From: Strongyloides papillosus
Lineage: Eukaryota; Nematoda; Chromadorea; Rhabditida; Strongyloididae
Assembly (NCBI GenBank): GCA_005656395.1
Contig: SRSI01000028.1
Span: 1,736,001 to 1,800,000, forward strand
DNA length: 64,000 nucleotides
Direction: 5' to 3'
Below the pieces are notes generated by a model that made no database searches, was not told the DNA's origin, and saw nothing but the letters and a program-made list of their open reading frames with translations. The translations under genes were made by a program, and so were the position numbers. Each line of letters begins with the position of its first letter. The stretch's first letter is position 1. Below, piece after piece: positions 1 to 13,400 of the stretch.

Positions 1-528
1 AAGAAATTATTGAATTTATCAAGATTGAGATTGTAAACAATGCTATATTACAAAGATAAAGTATTATAGATTAAAAAACATTTGATGTAAAATAAAATGA
101 AAGGAGACAGAGAATTTATGTACAAGAAAATTTAACTTTTAATAAAAAAATTGATTAATTTTCTTTTTATATATAATAATAACGGTGATTCAAAAGAAAA
201 TGATAACATTATTTTGTATTATGAATGTTTGACGAATGTATATAAACTTGTATTATATAAAAGATTTTGTTTGAGAACAAAAAATTTTTTTGTATAAATT
301 GCTGAATGTTTTGTGAAAATAATATATTAATATGTAAAAAATTGATACAACTAAACTTTTTTCATTTTCCTTGTTTTTGTTTATTTTTGTCAAAAATTTT
401 ATGATATAATAATATAGTCTATCCTCAACAACACTAGCATTTTTTGTTGTGAAAAAAATTTGAAAGTTTCATTTAAAAATCTATTGAGAGTGTGTTAGAT
501 TGTATGGAGGGTATAACACTTCTTATGT
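1..528. other. Non-coding, downstream of the homeobox gene
   Basis: This is A+T-rich sequence lying 3' of the minus-strand homeobox gene, whose inferred stop is at 529-531. I see no ORF, RNA gene or clear repeat. It probably holds the 3' UTR of that gene. Confidence 0.5.
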
Positions 529-1403
529 CTATTTTTCAGTCTTCATCTCATCAATCTCACTTTGATATGAAGATTTTGAAGAAACATTTCAGCAGCTTCT
601 TTTTTACGCCATTTTGTTCTTCGATTTTGAAACCAAACCTTTAAAAATATTATATATTAAAAAAATCAAATTTTTTGTTAACATTTATTATTCTAACTAC
701 TATCTAATTAAATAGAATATTTATTTTTTGTAATAAAAATTTTCCATACACAATTATTTTCTTTTGATAGGGGAAATTTTATACAAAATACATGGGCTAA
801 TTTAATAGTTTTGTAAGACACACTATTGTCCTCCCCAATACATTATTTTTTCGTCTTTTTTAAATGTATGAAAAGGTACAGTAATCTAATTTGACATTAA
901 CCTATTCATTGTATTATAACAAATAAAAATATAAACATCACTACCTAATATTTTGAAAATATAGATTTCTATTTTACGTAAAATTACCTTTACTTGACTT
1001 TCAGTCATATTAAGTTCAGCGGCCAAAGTGGCACGATCCTGTCCTGCTAAATATTTTGTTGTTTCAATTTTTTTCAAGCATAAATATCTAAAATTATTAT
1101 TTAAAAATATATAAATTGAGGTAATTTATTATAATACCTGTGTACTACTAAAAGTAGGTCTGGAATGTTTTTTTCCACCAATAGACATAGAGTTTGGTGA
1201 TTATTTGCTGTAGATTAACAGCATTCCCACTATTATTATAATTGTAGTGAAGCTGTTGTTGGTAATTTCTAGGTGATTGACATTAAAATTATTTTTTGTT
1301 TGTTGTGCTATATTCATTCCTGATACTAGTTGTCCCTGTGTATATCCATGTTGTGGGGTTAGAGGATGTGAAAAAGGTTGAGAACAATGAAAAGGATTCA
1401 TTC
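529..1403 (-). CDS. cog-1: NK6-class homeobox transcription factor, homeodomain exons (frame disrupted)
   Basis: Three pieces read on the minus strand: exon 1138-1403, intron 1088-1137, exon 988-1087, intron 639-987, exon 529-638. They encode a homeodomain: an N-terminal arm KKHSRPTFSSTQ, then IFMLEK, then TKYLAGQDRATLAAELNMTE, then SQVK and VWFQNRRTKWRKKEAAEM. The TKYLAG stretch and the KKEAAEM tail are typical of the NK6 class, and the sequence resembles C. elegans COG-1, a nuclear DNA-binding regulator of neuron fate and vulval development. The frame is not continuous. A run of seven A (1068-1074 on the complement) should hold nine to keep the homeodomain open, and three T at 582-584 should be four to reach a sensible C-terminus (SSKSSYQSEIDEMKTEK, stop). 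The 1138-1403 exon has an in-frame stop at 1201-1203 before the conserved arm. Family identity is secure; whether the gene is functional is not. Confidence 0.85.
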
Positions 1404-3367
1404 CTACAACAATAAAGATGTTAAATAAATAAATTTAAATAAAAAAAGATAAAGAAAAGTAAAATAGAATATGGTAATTGATGTTTATTGTGTTTCAATG
1501 CAACAAATAAGTACAAAAGTTTTTATTTGTTATATTAGTACTTTTATTAGATAAGGATTATTTTTACTATGACAAACTGTTATAGATATAAGTAATATAA
1601 ATTACTTAAAAAGTCTATACTTCCTTAAATCAAAGATATTAACCAATTATTATAAATGATTAGGAAATCTCGATTAATATAGGTAGTGAGAAGGTGTTCT
1701 GAAAGCTCTAATAATATTTACATGGATATTCTTGTTTAATTATTATACATAAATATAACTACCTGATTGCATATTCATTATCATTATTAATATCTGTATA
1801 TCTAAGGACAAGGTAAAGGTGCGACGATAATCAAACAGTTGATTGAGGGTTAAAAAAGGATTATCATTTTCTAGAGAGCTAATTAAGTATTCTTCTAAAC
1901 ATTATGATATTAAATGATATATATAAAATGTTAGATTCAATATAATCTCATTCAGAAAAAGGCAAAAAGGTACAAGAATGGTATGATGATTTTAGGAAAT
2001 AAAAATAAATGTATATACTAAACTCAATATGATTAAATTCAATTATGAATATAATACAAAGATATAACTCATTTATGACTTATTGTAGCATCTTTATTAT
2101 CATATAAGAAAGTGTCAAAGATTGGTACCGATATATTAATAGAATTTATTTCAAAGTAAATACAATTTTAATATCTTCTCTCATATTCTTCTCTTTTGTA
2201 TGTCAATTTTCAATTATTCATATTTTTTGGTTAATATGGGTATATCAAAGTGGTATGTGAAAAGATATAAATAACAACCTATTTGATCCTAATTTCCTCT
2301 TTTTCATTATCAATTATTAACTTTTCTTTTTGTCAATTTTTTTTTTATGATTCCATTTATAATCTATTATAAAAATTTCAAATAAAGAAGGTGAAAATTT
2401 TTTAATTTATCACTACAATAAACTACACAATACACATAATTCTTATCATTAATTTAAAAAACCTATTGATAATGACTGTTTCAACATATCAATATTTCTT
2501 AATTTTCTCCCTTTCAGATTGTGATTACCAAAAATTTATATGCGCTCCACTTTTATCATGTGCACTTTTTTTTTTGCCAATACATTATATTGATAATATG
2601 AGATGAAAATTAAAAGAAAACTTTACAATTATGGGTTACAGACTACGTACAATTTTGTATTCTTTAAAACAACAAAATCTACTGAAATGTGTGTAACAAA
2701 AAAAACTATAAATATTATGGATAAAGATTTTGATAGTAAATAAAATATCTTAAAATGTTTAAAAACTCTTTTATCTATCTAGCATTCTGAAGTATGTTAT
2801 AATAAATATACCAAAAGTTGAAAAATTAAATGATCGGCTTTATAAAAAAAAAAACTATTAACCAAATGAAATAATACTATATTTAACATCAACAAAAAAA
2901 GCGACAAAACCGAAAAGTAATATAATTTTGATTTATTCTTTCTATTTTTAAGTAGCGGACGGGGAAATATAAATGTATAAATTTTCTTTAGAAGAAAAAA
3001 TAATAAAATGTAAATTTTTTATAAATATAATAGAATAGATTATTGCAACACATTTTTTGAATAGGTAAAAGAAAAATAACAAAAAAAAATTAATTTTAAT
3101 TGTCCTATTATATGTCAATATTACATCTCTGACAGGAGTTTTGTATTATTAATAATTAATGGCATCTTTCGATGACAAAAATACATCTAATCTATAGAAA
3201 TTTTAATTTTATTGTTACAATTTTTTTGTTCCTTAGAAATGCGTATAATTTTATGGGAAATAAATAAGATGACGGTACTTATTTTTAAAAAATCATATTC
3301 AAAATTTGACATATTATTTAAAGAAAATGATAAAAAAAACTTGTTTTTTTAAAACAAAAAAAATTAC
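1404..3367 (-). other. Probable large intron of the homeobox gene
   Basis: This stretch separates the exon starting at 1403 (preceded on the minus strand by ttattgttgtag) from an upstream exon ending at 3368. It is A+T-rich, with many homopolymers and no supported ORF. It is assigned as an intron only because both flanks look like pieces of one minus-strand gene. Regulatory elements would be expected here but I cannot point to any. Confidence 0.4.
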
Positions 3368-3840
3368 CCTCTTTGACCATTTAATGGTTGCGAACATTGG
3401 ATAGAAGGATTCTGAGAGTCCTTGAGTAATTTGTCTCACCCATCTGTTCATCCATGAATTCCAGTATCCTTGTGACAGTACATCCTAATGATGCTGATAT
3501 TGGTGGTAATGAACCATTATAACGAGATGTTTCAGGCAGTGGACCAGGTGTTGTTGATGGTGTTGTTATGGATGAGGCAAGTGATACAATTGGTGGTAGT
3601 TGATGTTGATATCATTATTATTATTATTAAGTGGAGATGCTGATAGGAATGTTGTTGAATCAGGTAATTGAAAGCATTTGCATTTCCTTTTCCTGTATGT
3701 GTTGAGTACATTGCTTGTTGCATCTTAACAAAACAGCTAATTGGTGTGATGGTTAATAGGTTTGTCAATGAGTTGTTAATAAGGATTTAATAGTGTAGCA
3801 ACGTTAATATTTGTTTCTGTTCACCTGATGATACTGTTTC
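3368..3840 (-). CDS. Probable upstream exon of the homeobox gene (broken frame)
   Basis: On the minus strand an acceptor (aatataag) at 3841-3843 and a donor (AGAGG then gtaatt) at 3367 bound 473 bases of less A+T-rich, codon-like sequence. Sensible peptides appear in turn in different frames: ETVSSGEQKQ, then ITPISCFVKMQQAMYS, then PDSTTFLSASPLNNNNND, then PPIVSLASSITTPSTTP followed by LPETSRYNGSLPPISAS, and finally DKLLKDSQNPSIQCSQPLNG. None is open over the whole exon. A low-complexity Ser/Thr/Pro/Asn N-terminal half suits an NK6 protein. The alternating frames match the indel pattern in the downstream exons. It could instead be non-coding; I consider an exon more likely. Confidence 0.45.
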
Positions 3841-4328
3841 CTTATATTATTTTTTCCGCTACAATTTTCTGTTTTTATTTGTCTTCCTCTGGTATGGACT
3901 ACATATAGATTAATACTAAGAAAAAAATATATTATAAAGAATCACTGATAAACAAACCTTTTTTTGATTGATTAAGCGCCGCTGTCTTTTGGTTAAGAAT
4001 GTTTACTTATACTATAGATAGTTTTCTTATATTCATAAACGGTCTATCTTATTACTTTCTTAGACTTTCCAATCACTTCTTCAACATTTTGGTGATAACT
4101 TATCCGATGTGAAGGTGTTGATGTAGTAGAACATATAAAATAAGGTAATTTAATAAATAATAAAAATTGAGGAAGAAGAAGGAGATTCAGTTATGTAATA
4201 TAGAAGTATAATATTATATATAGATGGTGACCGCCCATTACTCATTAACTTGTTAGGTATGATTTTCTATGCCAGTCATTGTAGTAGTACGACGTTAGAG
4301 AGATCTTACTTATAACAATCGAACTTAC
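3841..4328 (-). other. Probable intron between upstream homeobox exons
   Basis: This gap of 488 bases lies between a donor (GTGAAT then gtaagt) at 4328 and an acceptor ending at 3841. No ORF is supported in it. The reading phase of the flanking exons agrees (phase 0 on both sides). Confidence 0.4.
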
Positions 4329-4495
4329 ATTCACAACATTACTAATGTCTAAGGATATTGGGGGCATGTCATTGATATCATCCTGCCTATTATCATTATT
4401 TTCTTTCCCTTCCGGTGTTCCTACTTTTTCAAGCTTCTCTTGATCTGGGAGGGTCAATGTCCAAGCTGCCATACTGTTGTATTCATTATTGAAAT
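4329..4495 (-). CDS. Probable first coding exon of the homeobox gene
   Basis: The minus-strand exon follows a good acceptor (tttttcattag) at 4496-4498 and ends at a strong donor (gtaagttc) at 4328. It reads FNNEYNSMAAWTLTLPDQ, then an acidic/polar run ending DISNVVN, without a stop. The Met in NSMAAW is a plausible start, in which case the acceptor upstream could be a spliced-leader site. It joins in phase 0 to the exon at 3840. Linkage to the homeodomain exons 3 kb away is inferred from order, strand and phase only. Confidence 0.45.
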
Positions 4496-7400
4496 CTAAT
4501 GAAAAAAATAACAAAGTTATCTCTTAACGTAATGAATCTTATCTATAAAAGGTTAAGAAATTGTTATATTTGATAAGAATTGTAAATTATTAAAGTTTTT
4601 TTGAATGTAAATAAATTAAAGTGAAAGAAAAAGGACGGAGAAGATAAAAAACATGTAATGATTTTAAAAAAGTACAAATAATCATGTGTTTTATGAATAT
4701 AACATTATATGGGGTGAAGTGTTAATTGGGAGATTTAAAAGATAATCAATTTGTTTGGTTTCAAACAATTAAATATATATGTATTATCTATTAAAAATAT
4801 ACCTTAATTATGATGAAACCTTTATAAATTAAACACTTTAAAAATGTAAGGAAAGATAAATATGAAGCAAATATGATATTATAAATGAAAAATACATCAT
4901 ATTTATATGACATTTATATTAATACAAAGCATATTTTTAATGAAAAATACATTAAAATAAGGTCCATGTGATAGAAGATCAAACTTTTGTGTTGAAAGTG
5001 TAAGACAACAACATGAAATTAATATATTATATATATTAAAATGGTAAATAAATAATTTTTAAGCTTCACCATGTACTTTTTATAAAATTTATATGTATAA
5101 TTAAAAGTGAAATCTAATGACAAATTAAATATATTAAGACATTTAACATGTTTTTGACAATGACAAAAATTTTGTAATTTTTTTCCACTAAAAAGTTATT
5201 ATAATAAAAATATAATATTATTTTTATACTGTAAAATAAATAATTGTAAATTATAATTTTACAATGTTTTTTATTACATTAATGTATTTTTTGTATATTT
5301 TAACATCATAATAGTTAATGTTATAAAATATTAGCGAGAAATAAAAGTAGGTAGTTTGCAATTTTAGAGTTATAAAACGATGAATTTTATAGAAAGGTTT
5401 CATAAAACCTAAACAGTTTAATGATGATAAACAAAATATTTCAATAATCCTGAATCCATACTTTATAATAGAAAATTATAATTTTTAAATTAATTTGTAT
5501 TTTCTAATATATTACTGATAATTATTAATATTAACTATATATAAACTATAATTTTTTTATGGATCATTTGCAACACTTCTCATAATTTTTATTCACTAAA
5601 ACAACACTACATTTTTTTATACTTTAATTGCCTATGAAAATTAAAGATAATTGTATGTGTATGTTAGAATAAAATTTTTTTAAAATTATCAATAATAGGT
5701 ACTAAAAGTAATGATTAAATTTATAATTTTTTTGAAAGTAACAAAATTATCATATAAAAATAAAAGTAGCCAAAAGAATATGGGTTTTATGTACTATTAA
5801 GGAAGTTTTGAATTTTAGTACAAAAATATGTATCTTTATTTTTATGATTAATGTATCTTAATTGCTTTTTCACATTATTATAAATACATCTTAAGAATTT
5901 TTTATAGGTTCTTAAGAATTTATTAACTAAAAATTTTAAAGAAAATTATTGTCGAGGGTGAAAAGAATATGATACTTTAAAAAAGGCATTATAATGATTG
6001 ATTAATCTGTTGTTGATTGATAAAACATTAAATATAATCTTATAAAAATTTTAAGAAGGAAAATTATGATTTAATTAATTATAGTTTATATAAATAATGA
6101 AATCATATAAAAACTATTGAAAAAAAAAAGATTAAATTAAGATGAACTTTAAAAATTATTTAAATTATTTTTTTTGTTTTTATCAAAAAAATATATAACA
6201 ATGGTACTTTAAAATATATAAAATATATTTCAATTAAAATACATAATGCCCTCGCAATGTAAATGGCGTTTTTTAAGAATTTTTCTTTTTAAATATACAT
6301 ACTATCATATTTTTATACATCATAAAATAGAGGAAGATGGCATTTAAAAGCAGATTATTATGACATCCGCAATTATCATTTAACACTATTATTTTAACAT
6401 TAAATTTGACAAAGTTTTGAAAAGATTTATGTAATAATAATTTTGGAAACATTTTTTTATCCTTTTTTCAGTAAAATTAAAAAAAAAAAATAAAAAAGTA
6501 TTATAAAGGAAGGCATTATTTTTTTAATTTTTAATCGTTACCAAACAATTATGATGAAACATTTATTGTTTTATTTTTATTAATATCATTAATTGGTAAC
6601 ATTTAACTTTATAAATAACTGTAAGTATCGATAGAAAGTTTTTTACAATTAAAATATTTTGATTATCACGGAATTAATATTTCTATGATGGTGGTGGAAT
6701 CGCCTTCATAAAGTTGTATAATAATATGTTAAATTACATAATAATTTTTATAGTGACCACTCTCTAACTACTTTTACTATACTTTCACCAATTGAAGGGT
6801 ATTCAAAATTTATTTATATTGTTTCTTTTCTCAGATTCCTGTAATATGTAATAATATATTTAAAAAAAATGAATAATCGTTGCAAACACTTTATAATGTT
6901 TACTATTTATTAAAATGTATAAAAAAAATGAAAAGATATTTTTAAGTTAAAATTAAATATAAAAGAAGTAACATGAATATATTAGATATCTGTTTTAAGG
7001 ATGATCTCTCTCTTCTCTTAATGAGATAACGGACTTTAAGAACAGAAATTAAGACTATAATTCTGTAATTTAACTATCAAAAAATTACGACAATCCACAT
7101 ACATTATTTTCTAGAGTAGTTGATAATCCAAATGATATATCAAATATCATGAGATTAAAACATTAAAACAGAAATATAAGAGGGATAATATTTCTTGATT
7201 TATAAACATAACTTTTAATATAAAAAATATATAAATATACTATATTTATAAAAATAAAAAGAGTAAATTTTTTATGAATGTTAAATTTTACTAATATAAA
7301 ACAATACATAGTGATTACATTTATCATTAATAAATCACTATAAAATGGAAATATTAGAAAACCGTAGACAGACACTTAACTATCTTCATTATCTATATTT

Positions 7401-10400
7401 TTCTTATATAATTAAACTTTAACATAACATTTTATCTTCATATAAATTTTCTTTTAATACAGTATGATAATAAAAATTAAAAACAAAACTTCATTATATT
7501 AAGTTTCTTTTAATCATATGCTAATTAGAAGCCATTCAAAGACAAAATACACATAAGGGAGAGTCAAATAATATAAAATATCATGATACTTTTTATATTA
7601 TTTTACTCTCTCCCTCACTCCCGATCATCTCTCAAGAAAGTGAATAACTCCACCCAAAAGTCATATCAATTTATTTCAATAAAATAACTCATATTTTTTA
7701 AATATACCTATTACGTGAAACAATGGAAGAGATGAATATATATAGAGTTGTAGGGGTAATTGATGAATTGATATATATACTTACATGTCAGGATGTGTTT
7801 TACAGAAGGAATATATTAAACAACCATTAAGTATTGTACATTAAAATATATATAGTCAATGCTAATTATTTATTCAAATATGTAAAATAAATAAATATAT
7901 AAATTTTATTGAAAATTAAGATACATAAATTTGACACTAAATATTATAAATGATATAAAATGCCTCTCCTTTTACTAAGGTACAACTATTTATAACATGT
8001 AAATAATTTCCAAACATAATACTTTTTTTTTCACCATAAATTATTTGTAAATTAAAAGATAATAGAAGTAATTATAAATTTTTAATTAACGTGTCTATCT
8101 TTTTCTTAAGAATGGGGACAAATATCCTAATTTTTGTGGGACACCAGACAAGATAACTAATCTAATTAGACTGTTAAATTAAAAATTAAAGTGCAAATAT
8201 TTTTTGTATTGTCCTTATGAGAAAAAATTATCAAGACAATTTTAGAAATGAAAAATTTCAAAAATATGGCCTTAAAAACTAGAATTTTAATAAATTTTTT
8301 CTATTACCTTCCAAAATACCCTTAATTTAAAAATTATATTCTTTGAAATAATATAAATATAATTATTAGAAGTGTGAATCTTAAATTAAAAGACTAAATA
8401 TTAGAGTTGGAGAAAAAAATAATTTTTTTTATTATAATTACCATATATATCTAAGACAATCAAAATGGTAAATAAAATAGTAAATTTTATCAAAAACAAT
8501 AATTATTTTATCCTCCTATGTAAATAATTTAATAACCCTTGAAGGCACAAAACTACTTTAAAATTATGCTTAAACTTTTTTACTTTTCTACATAATTTAG
8601 CCTCTTTTTTTATCACATTTTAAAATACATATTTATGATAAATGTAAATTACTCATATTTCTTTATTAATTGGGAATATTATTAATATATCATCATCATT
8701 ATTACCCACATTAAAGAAAATAAATAGATAATAATTAAGATAAAATTAACATTTATAAGGAGTTAAAAAATAAGATATCTAATATTGTATTTTGAATAGA
8801 TGTTATGTTTTTATCAAATTCATTACTAGGAGATAGGTTATGATTAAGAAATATTGATGTTTAATGAAAACAATAATTGCTGATTTTGTTATATAATTAT
8901 TAATAATAGAAAAATTTAAACAACACCTCATGACTATAACGTTTCACTGGAAGGAGAGGAAAATAATAATTTTTATGATATAAATTTTTATTTCATTAAA
9001 ACAATATACAGAAAAGGGACCCATTTTTATTATTATATTTTTCTTAAACTATATATATATTATACAAACATATAAATATATTTAGGGGTACTAATAACAT
9101 TAATTTAATATATATTTTAATATAAAAAAAGAAGAAAGGTCATTTATGGAGAAGTTTAAAATCAAATAAAAGATTTAAACCATTTATCTCAATTAATATT
9201 CCTATTTAAATAATATAAAACTTCTAGATGTTACTTAAACAAATGTTCCTTTTTTTATGGTACCTATTAATTTACCATATCATTTCAATTTTTATAAAAT
9301 AAAATAATGTATATACACATAAGACTAATCTTAATGATATATCAAAAGTTTATGATTAAAATGAAGTTTTGTTTAATGGTAGGTTGGGGAGATAGTATGC
9401 TTTATGTAGAATTACTTTTTAAATCGAAAATAAGAAATAAAAAAAATGAGATTTGAACTTTATATTATAATTAAAGGTATTAATATGACATAATAATCAA
9501 AAATATTATATTTTAACCATCTATTATCTTCATATTTTAAAAATTTTAAAGTTAGTGTTATGAAAAAAATTACGATACTGTAATATGGTAGTTCTTTAAT
9601 TTAAATATATATTCTTTTTAATATAAAATAAACCACTTTAAATTTATGTTGTGATTCATCGTACTTTAAAAGAATTTTTTTTTATATAAAAAGTTGTTTA
9701 GCATATATTGTTTTATCACTAATTTAGAATGCATTATTTGAGGAATAAATTGAAGGTAAGAGTTTCTAGCAAAAATGTAATTAGAAATATTTAATAAAAA
9801 AATATAATAAAAATAGAAATAAATGATAATGAAATATAGGAATATTTTATATACCTTTAATTAAAATAATAACAGTAAAATAGTAATTTAGGGAGTGATG
9901 GAAAAAGGTACGAAATTTTGATTAAATCTATAATGATAAAGTTCTAATGAAATGTTTATTTTTGAAAACTAATTATAGAAAAAAAAGAAAATATGTTTAT
10001 ATTATTTTTTTATCTAAAAGTTATGGTACATGAATTTTCAATTGACATAGATATTACAAAGTTCTTGGATAGGAAGGGAGGCAAAAAAGATGTTTTCTAA
10101 TGACTAGGAGGAAAAAGATTTATCTTTTATATAATAATGATGAGATGATTTTATACAATAATCATTTTTGTTATAAATTATCTTTACACAAAACTTTAAT
10201 ATTAAAAATTAACGAAGCACATAAAGATAATAGGATAATTGTGTAACACTTTTGTTAAAAGCAGAATTTCTATGTGATACAAAAAGATAAGAAAACTTAA
10301 TAGATTATAATATGAAAGGGAGTCAAGTATGTTTATGTACAATTAGGATAAGAAAAGAATAGAAAATTAGCATGAATATGATCTGGAAAGAGGACTCTTA

Positions 10401-13400
10401 AAGAGATTTATCAAAAAGCTGGTGTTTTTAGGATAAAATTAATGATATGAATAAAAAATGTAATTTGATTTAAAAATTGGTCAAAAATCTGATTAAAAGA
10501 TTAAAGTGGTACTTCTAATATACTACAGTAACATATTCTAATTTAAATTTAAACATCTATCAAGGAACATTATATACAAAATGTATATATATAATATCAA
10601 TTATTCATTCTGATCATTCTTATTTTTTTATATTACAAATATATTATAATTTATCATTATTGGAAGGCAAGATAAGGGGAAGATACTCTTTTGTATATAT
10701 GTTATGGTAAGTAAATGACATATAAAATATTAAATTGATATTCAAAATAATGTTGGTAGATGAATGAATGTATACAAATTCAAGATAAAATATATTTTCA
10801 TTTAAAATGTAACAACATATATTTAAAAAAAAGTTTTAAGCAATGTAAATATTATATTTACATTATTAGTTATAAAAAATTAAAATTAAAAAGTATATAT
10901 ATTCCAACTGTGATTTTCTTTTCATTTTACCGCCGTCTTTAACATAATATTTTAATTGAATAAAATGTTTTGTCTATCAAATTAATTATATTTTTTTGAA
11001 TTGACTTAAAGTTATATTTGGAAAAAAAAGTATCATTTGATGACCGAAAGGTTGTAGGAAATGTTAAATTTGTTGTTTAATAGGTAAATCAAGGACATAA
11101 AATTAATTAAACTTAGATTTATAATATATTATATCATCTATCCTCATACTTCATTTAAGATTTTTTTACAACCTCAAAGATAATATCCTCATTATAATTT
11201 AATTAATAAAAAGTGTTTCATTTTAAAAAGTTATATAAATTAAGCAAAGTTTATATAATTAATAAAAAAAGAATTCATATTTGATTTAAAGAATTCTTTT
11301 TTTTATGATAAAACACTACGAAGTAATTATAATATTATAATAAAAGTTAATATTAAAAGATTAAATATAATTAATTGGTATGTCATTATCAGGAGGAGAC
11401 AAAATAAGGTTTTCATAATAATTAATTTACAACATGTAATTTGATAAATTGTTAAAGCATGAATATGATAAGAGGTATGCAGTTAAAAATAATATTAGAA
11501 GATAAGATATACAGATAATTTTTTTATTTTAAAAATTTTATTTTGATAGATGTAATTATTAAAAAAATTGAAAATAGGGACAATTTATTTACTATTATTT
11601 TTTTTATATTTATTTGATAGTGAAATTAGTAATGGAATTGATTATAATAATGTATAGAATATGGTTAAGAAATTCAATAAAAAAAATATTAAAATAGGTT
11701 GTTTTTTCTGGTATATAATTATACATAAAAGTCAGAGAGTAAATTTTGACACATTATTATTAGCTTATAAGGATAAACTAATTGAACTATAAAATTTTAA
11801 GGGCATTATGTTGTGGATAAATAAATAAATGAGAGAGAAAGTATAAGTGGATGCTTATATTTACAAATATTCTTTTAAAAAATAGGCATCTTTTGTAATA
11901 ATTTTATTATCATATTATAATTAGATTACGAACTTTTAACATTTAACTATTGTAATATTTGACATTTATTCTGAAATTATTCTATCGAGGTTAGTAATAA
12001 ATTAATATATCTCCATATGTAGATATTTATTATAAAAAAATGAAAACTAACTAATAAATACACATAAATGTATATGAAACAAAAGACAATACCGAATATT
12101 GCTTGATAAATGTTTTGATGTCATTTATGTACATTTATTGTAATTCTAATAATATTAATAAAAATGAATTAATATCATCTTAATTTATGAATTGGTCAAA
12201 AATAGTAGTAATGAAAATGTTATTGGGAAAGTTGAATAACTTTATAATATTATAAAAAAGTTGGTGAAATTCTTTTGATTTAGAGAACAGTCTGGTTGAT
12301 GTGATATTATGAATCACTTTTGATTATTAATAACATAATATTATTTAATACAAAAAAAATAGTGTAAAAGAAAAAGTACCTTCTTGTATTGGTATTTTTT
12401 AGGAATTTAATTATAACAAATATGTATGAATACCGACAAGAAGTATAATTTCTATTTTTTTATTATCATAATACAGCTGAATCATTGCTTTACAATAATT
12501 ATTAATGTTTTTTTACTCCAATTCATGTACATGTAAATATCTTGTTAAAGAATTATTATTATAACATTATAGTATTTTTAGCAAAATATTTTTTTCATTA
12601 CAAATTCTACCAAAAATAAAAAGTTTTGAATTAAATTATTTTTTTTATTGAAAATATTTAGTTTCATTATATTTAAGATTTACAATACTCTAATGATATT
12701 TAAGAAAAATGTATAAATATATCTTGTAATTCAAATAAAACCTTGTCAATGAAATTTATTATCAAAAGATATCCAAAAATTACAATAAAAAGAGTGTATT
12801 AAATAAATATAGTAAAAAGGATAACAAGATAACATATTATGTAGTTGATATATAATGAAAAGAATCATCCTCTTAATTTTATTATTTGCTTTTGTTGATA
12901 AAACTTGAACAAAATATAATTGTACTTTATTTATTTATCCACACAAATTGACACATATTACTAAATATCTGTTCTAATATAGAAAACCATCTTTTTTAAT
13001 TTTAACACCCACATACTAATAAGGTGTAATATTTAGATGTCCTTAAATTTAGTTAATATATACTCTTCACCTCATTTTAAATGATTTTATCCATGAAGAT
13101 TCCCTTTTTAAATAGCATATCTATTTATTTATTTTTTTTAAAATACAATTATTACATGCTACATTCCTTTGTTTCATATTCTATAAAATATTAGATCCTT
13201 TAAAAAATTTCTTTATTACAATTTTTTTTTGTTAAAATTTTATCATTTGCTAAGTGTAATGCTACAAAGAGGTCAAGAGAGTTTATCTTTCCTTATAAAT
13301 CCGAAGCAATTTCTTCTTTAATTCGTATTTTAAAATTTAATATTTAAAAGTTATTAATTTATATAAATAACTGTTTAATAATTAATATAGATAGTTGTAA

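Noticed and set aside
7163..7375. 70-codon minus-strand ORF
   Set aside because: Almost entirely Ile, Phe, Tyr, Asn, Lys and Val with no domain, splice support or partner; expected by chance in such A+T-rich DNA.
10760..10942. 60-codon plus-strand ORF
   Set aside because: Composition is dominated by Ile, Tyr, Lys and Asn and nothing around it supports a gene.
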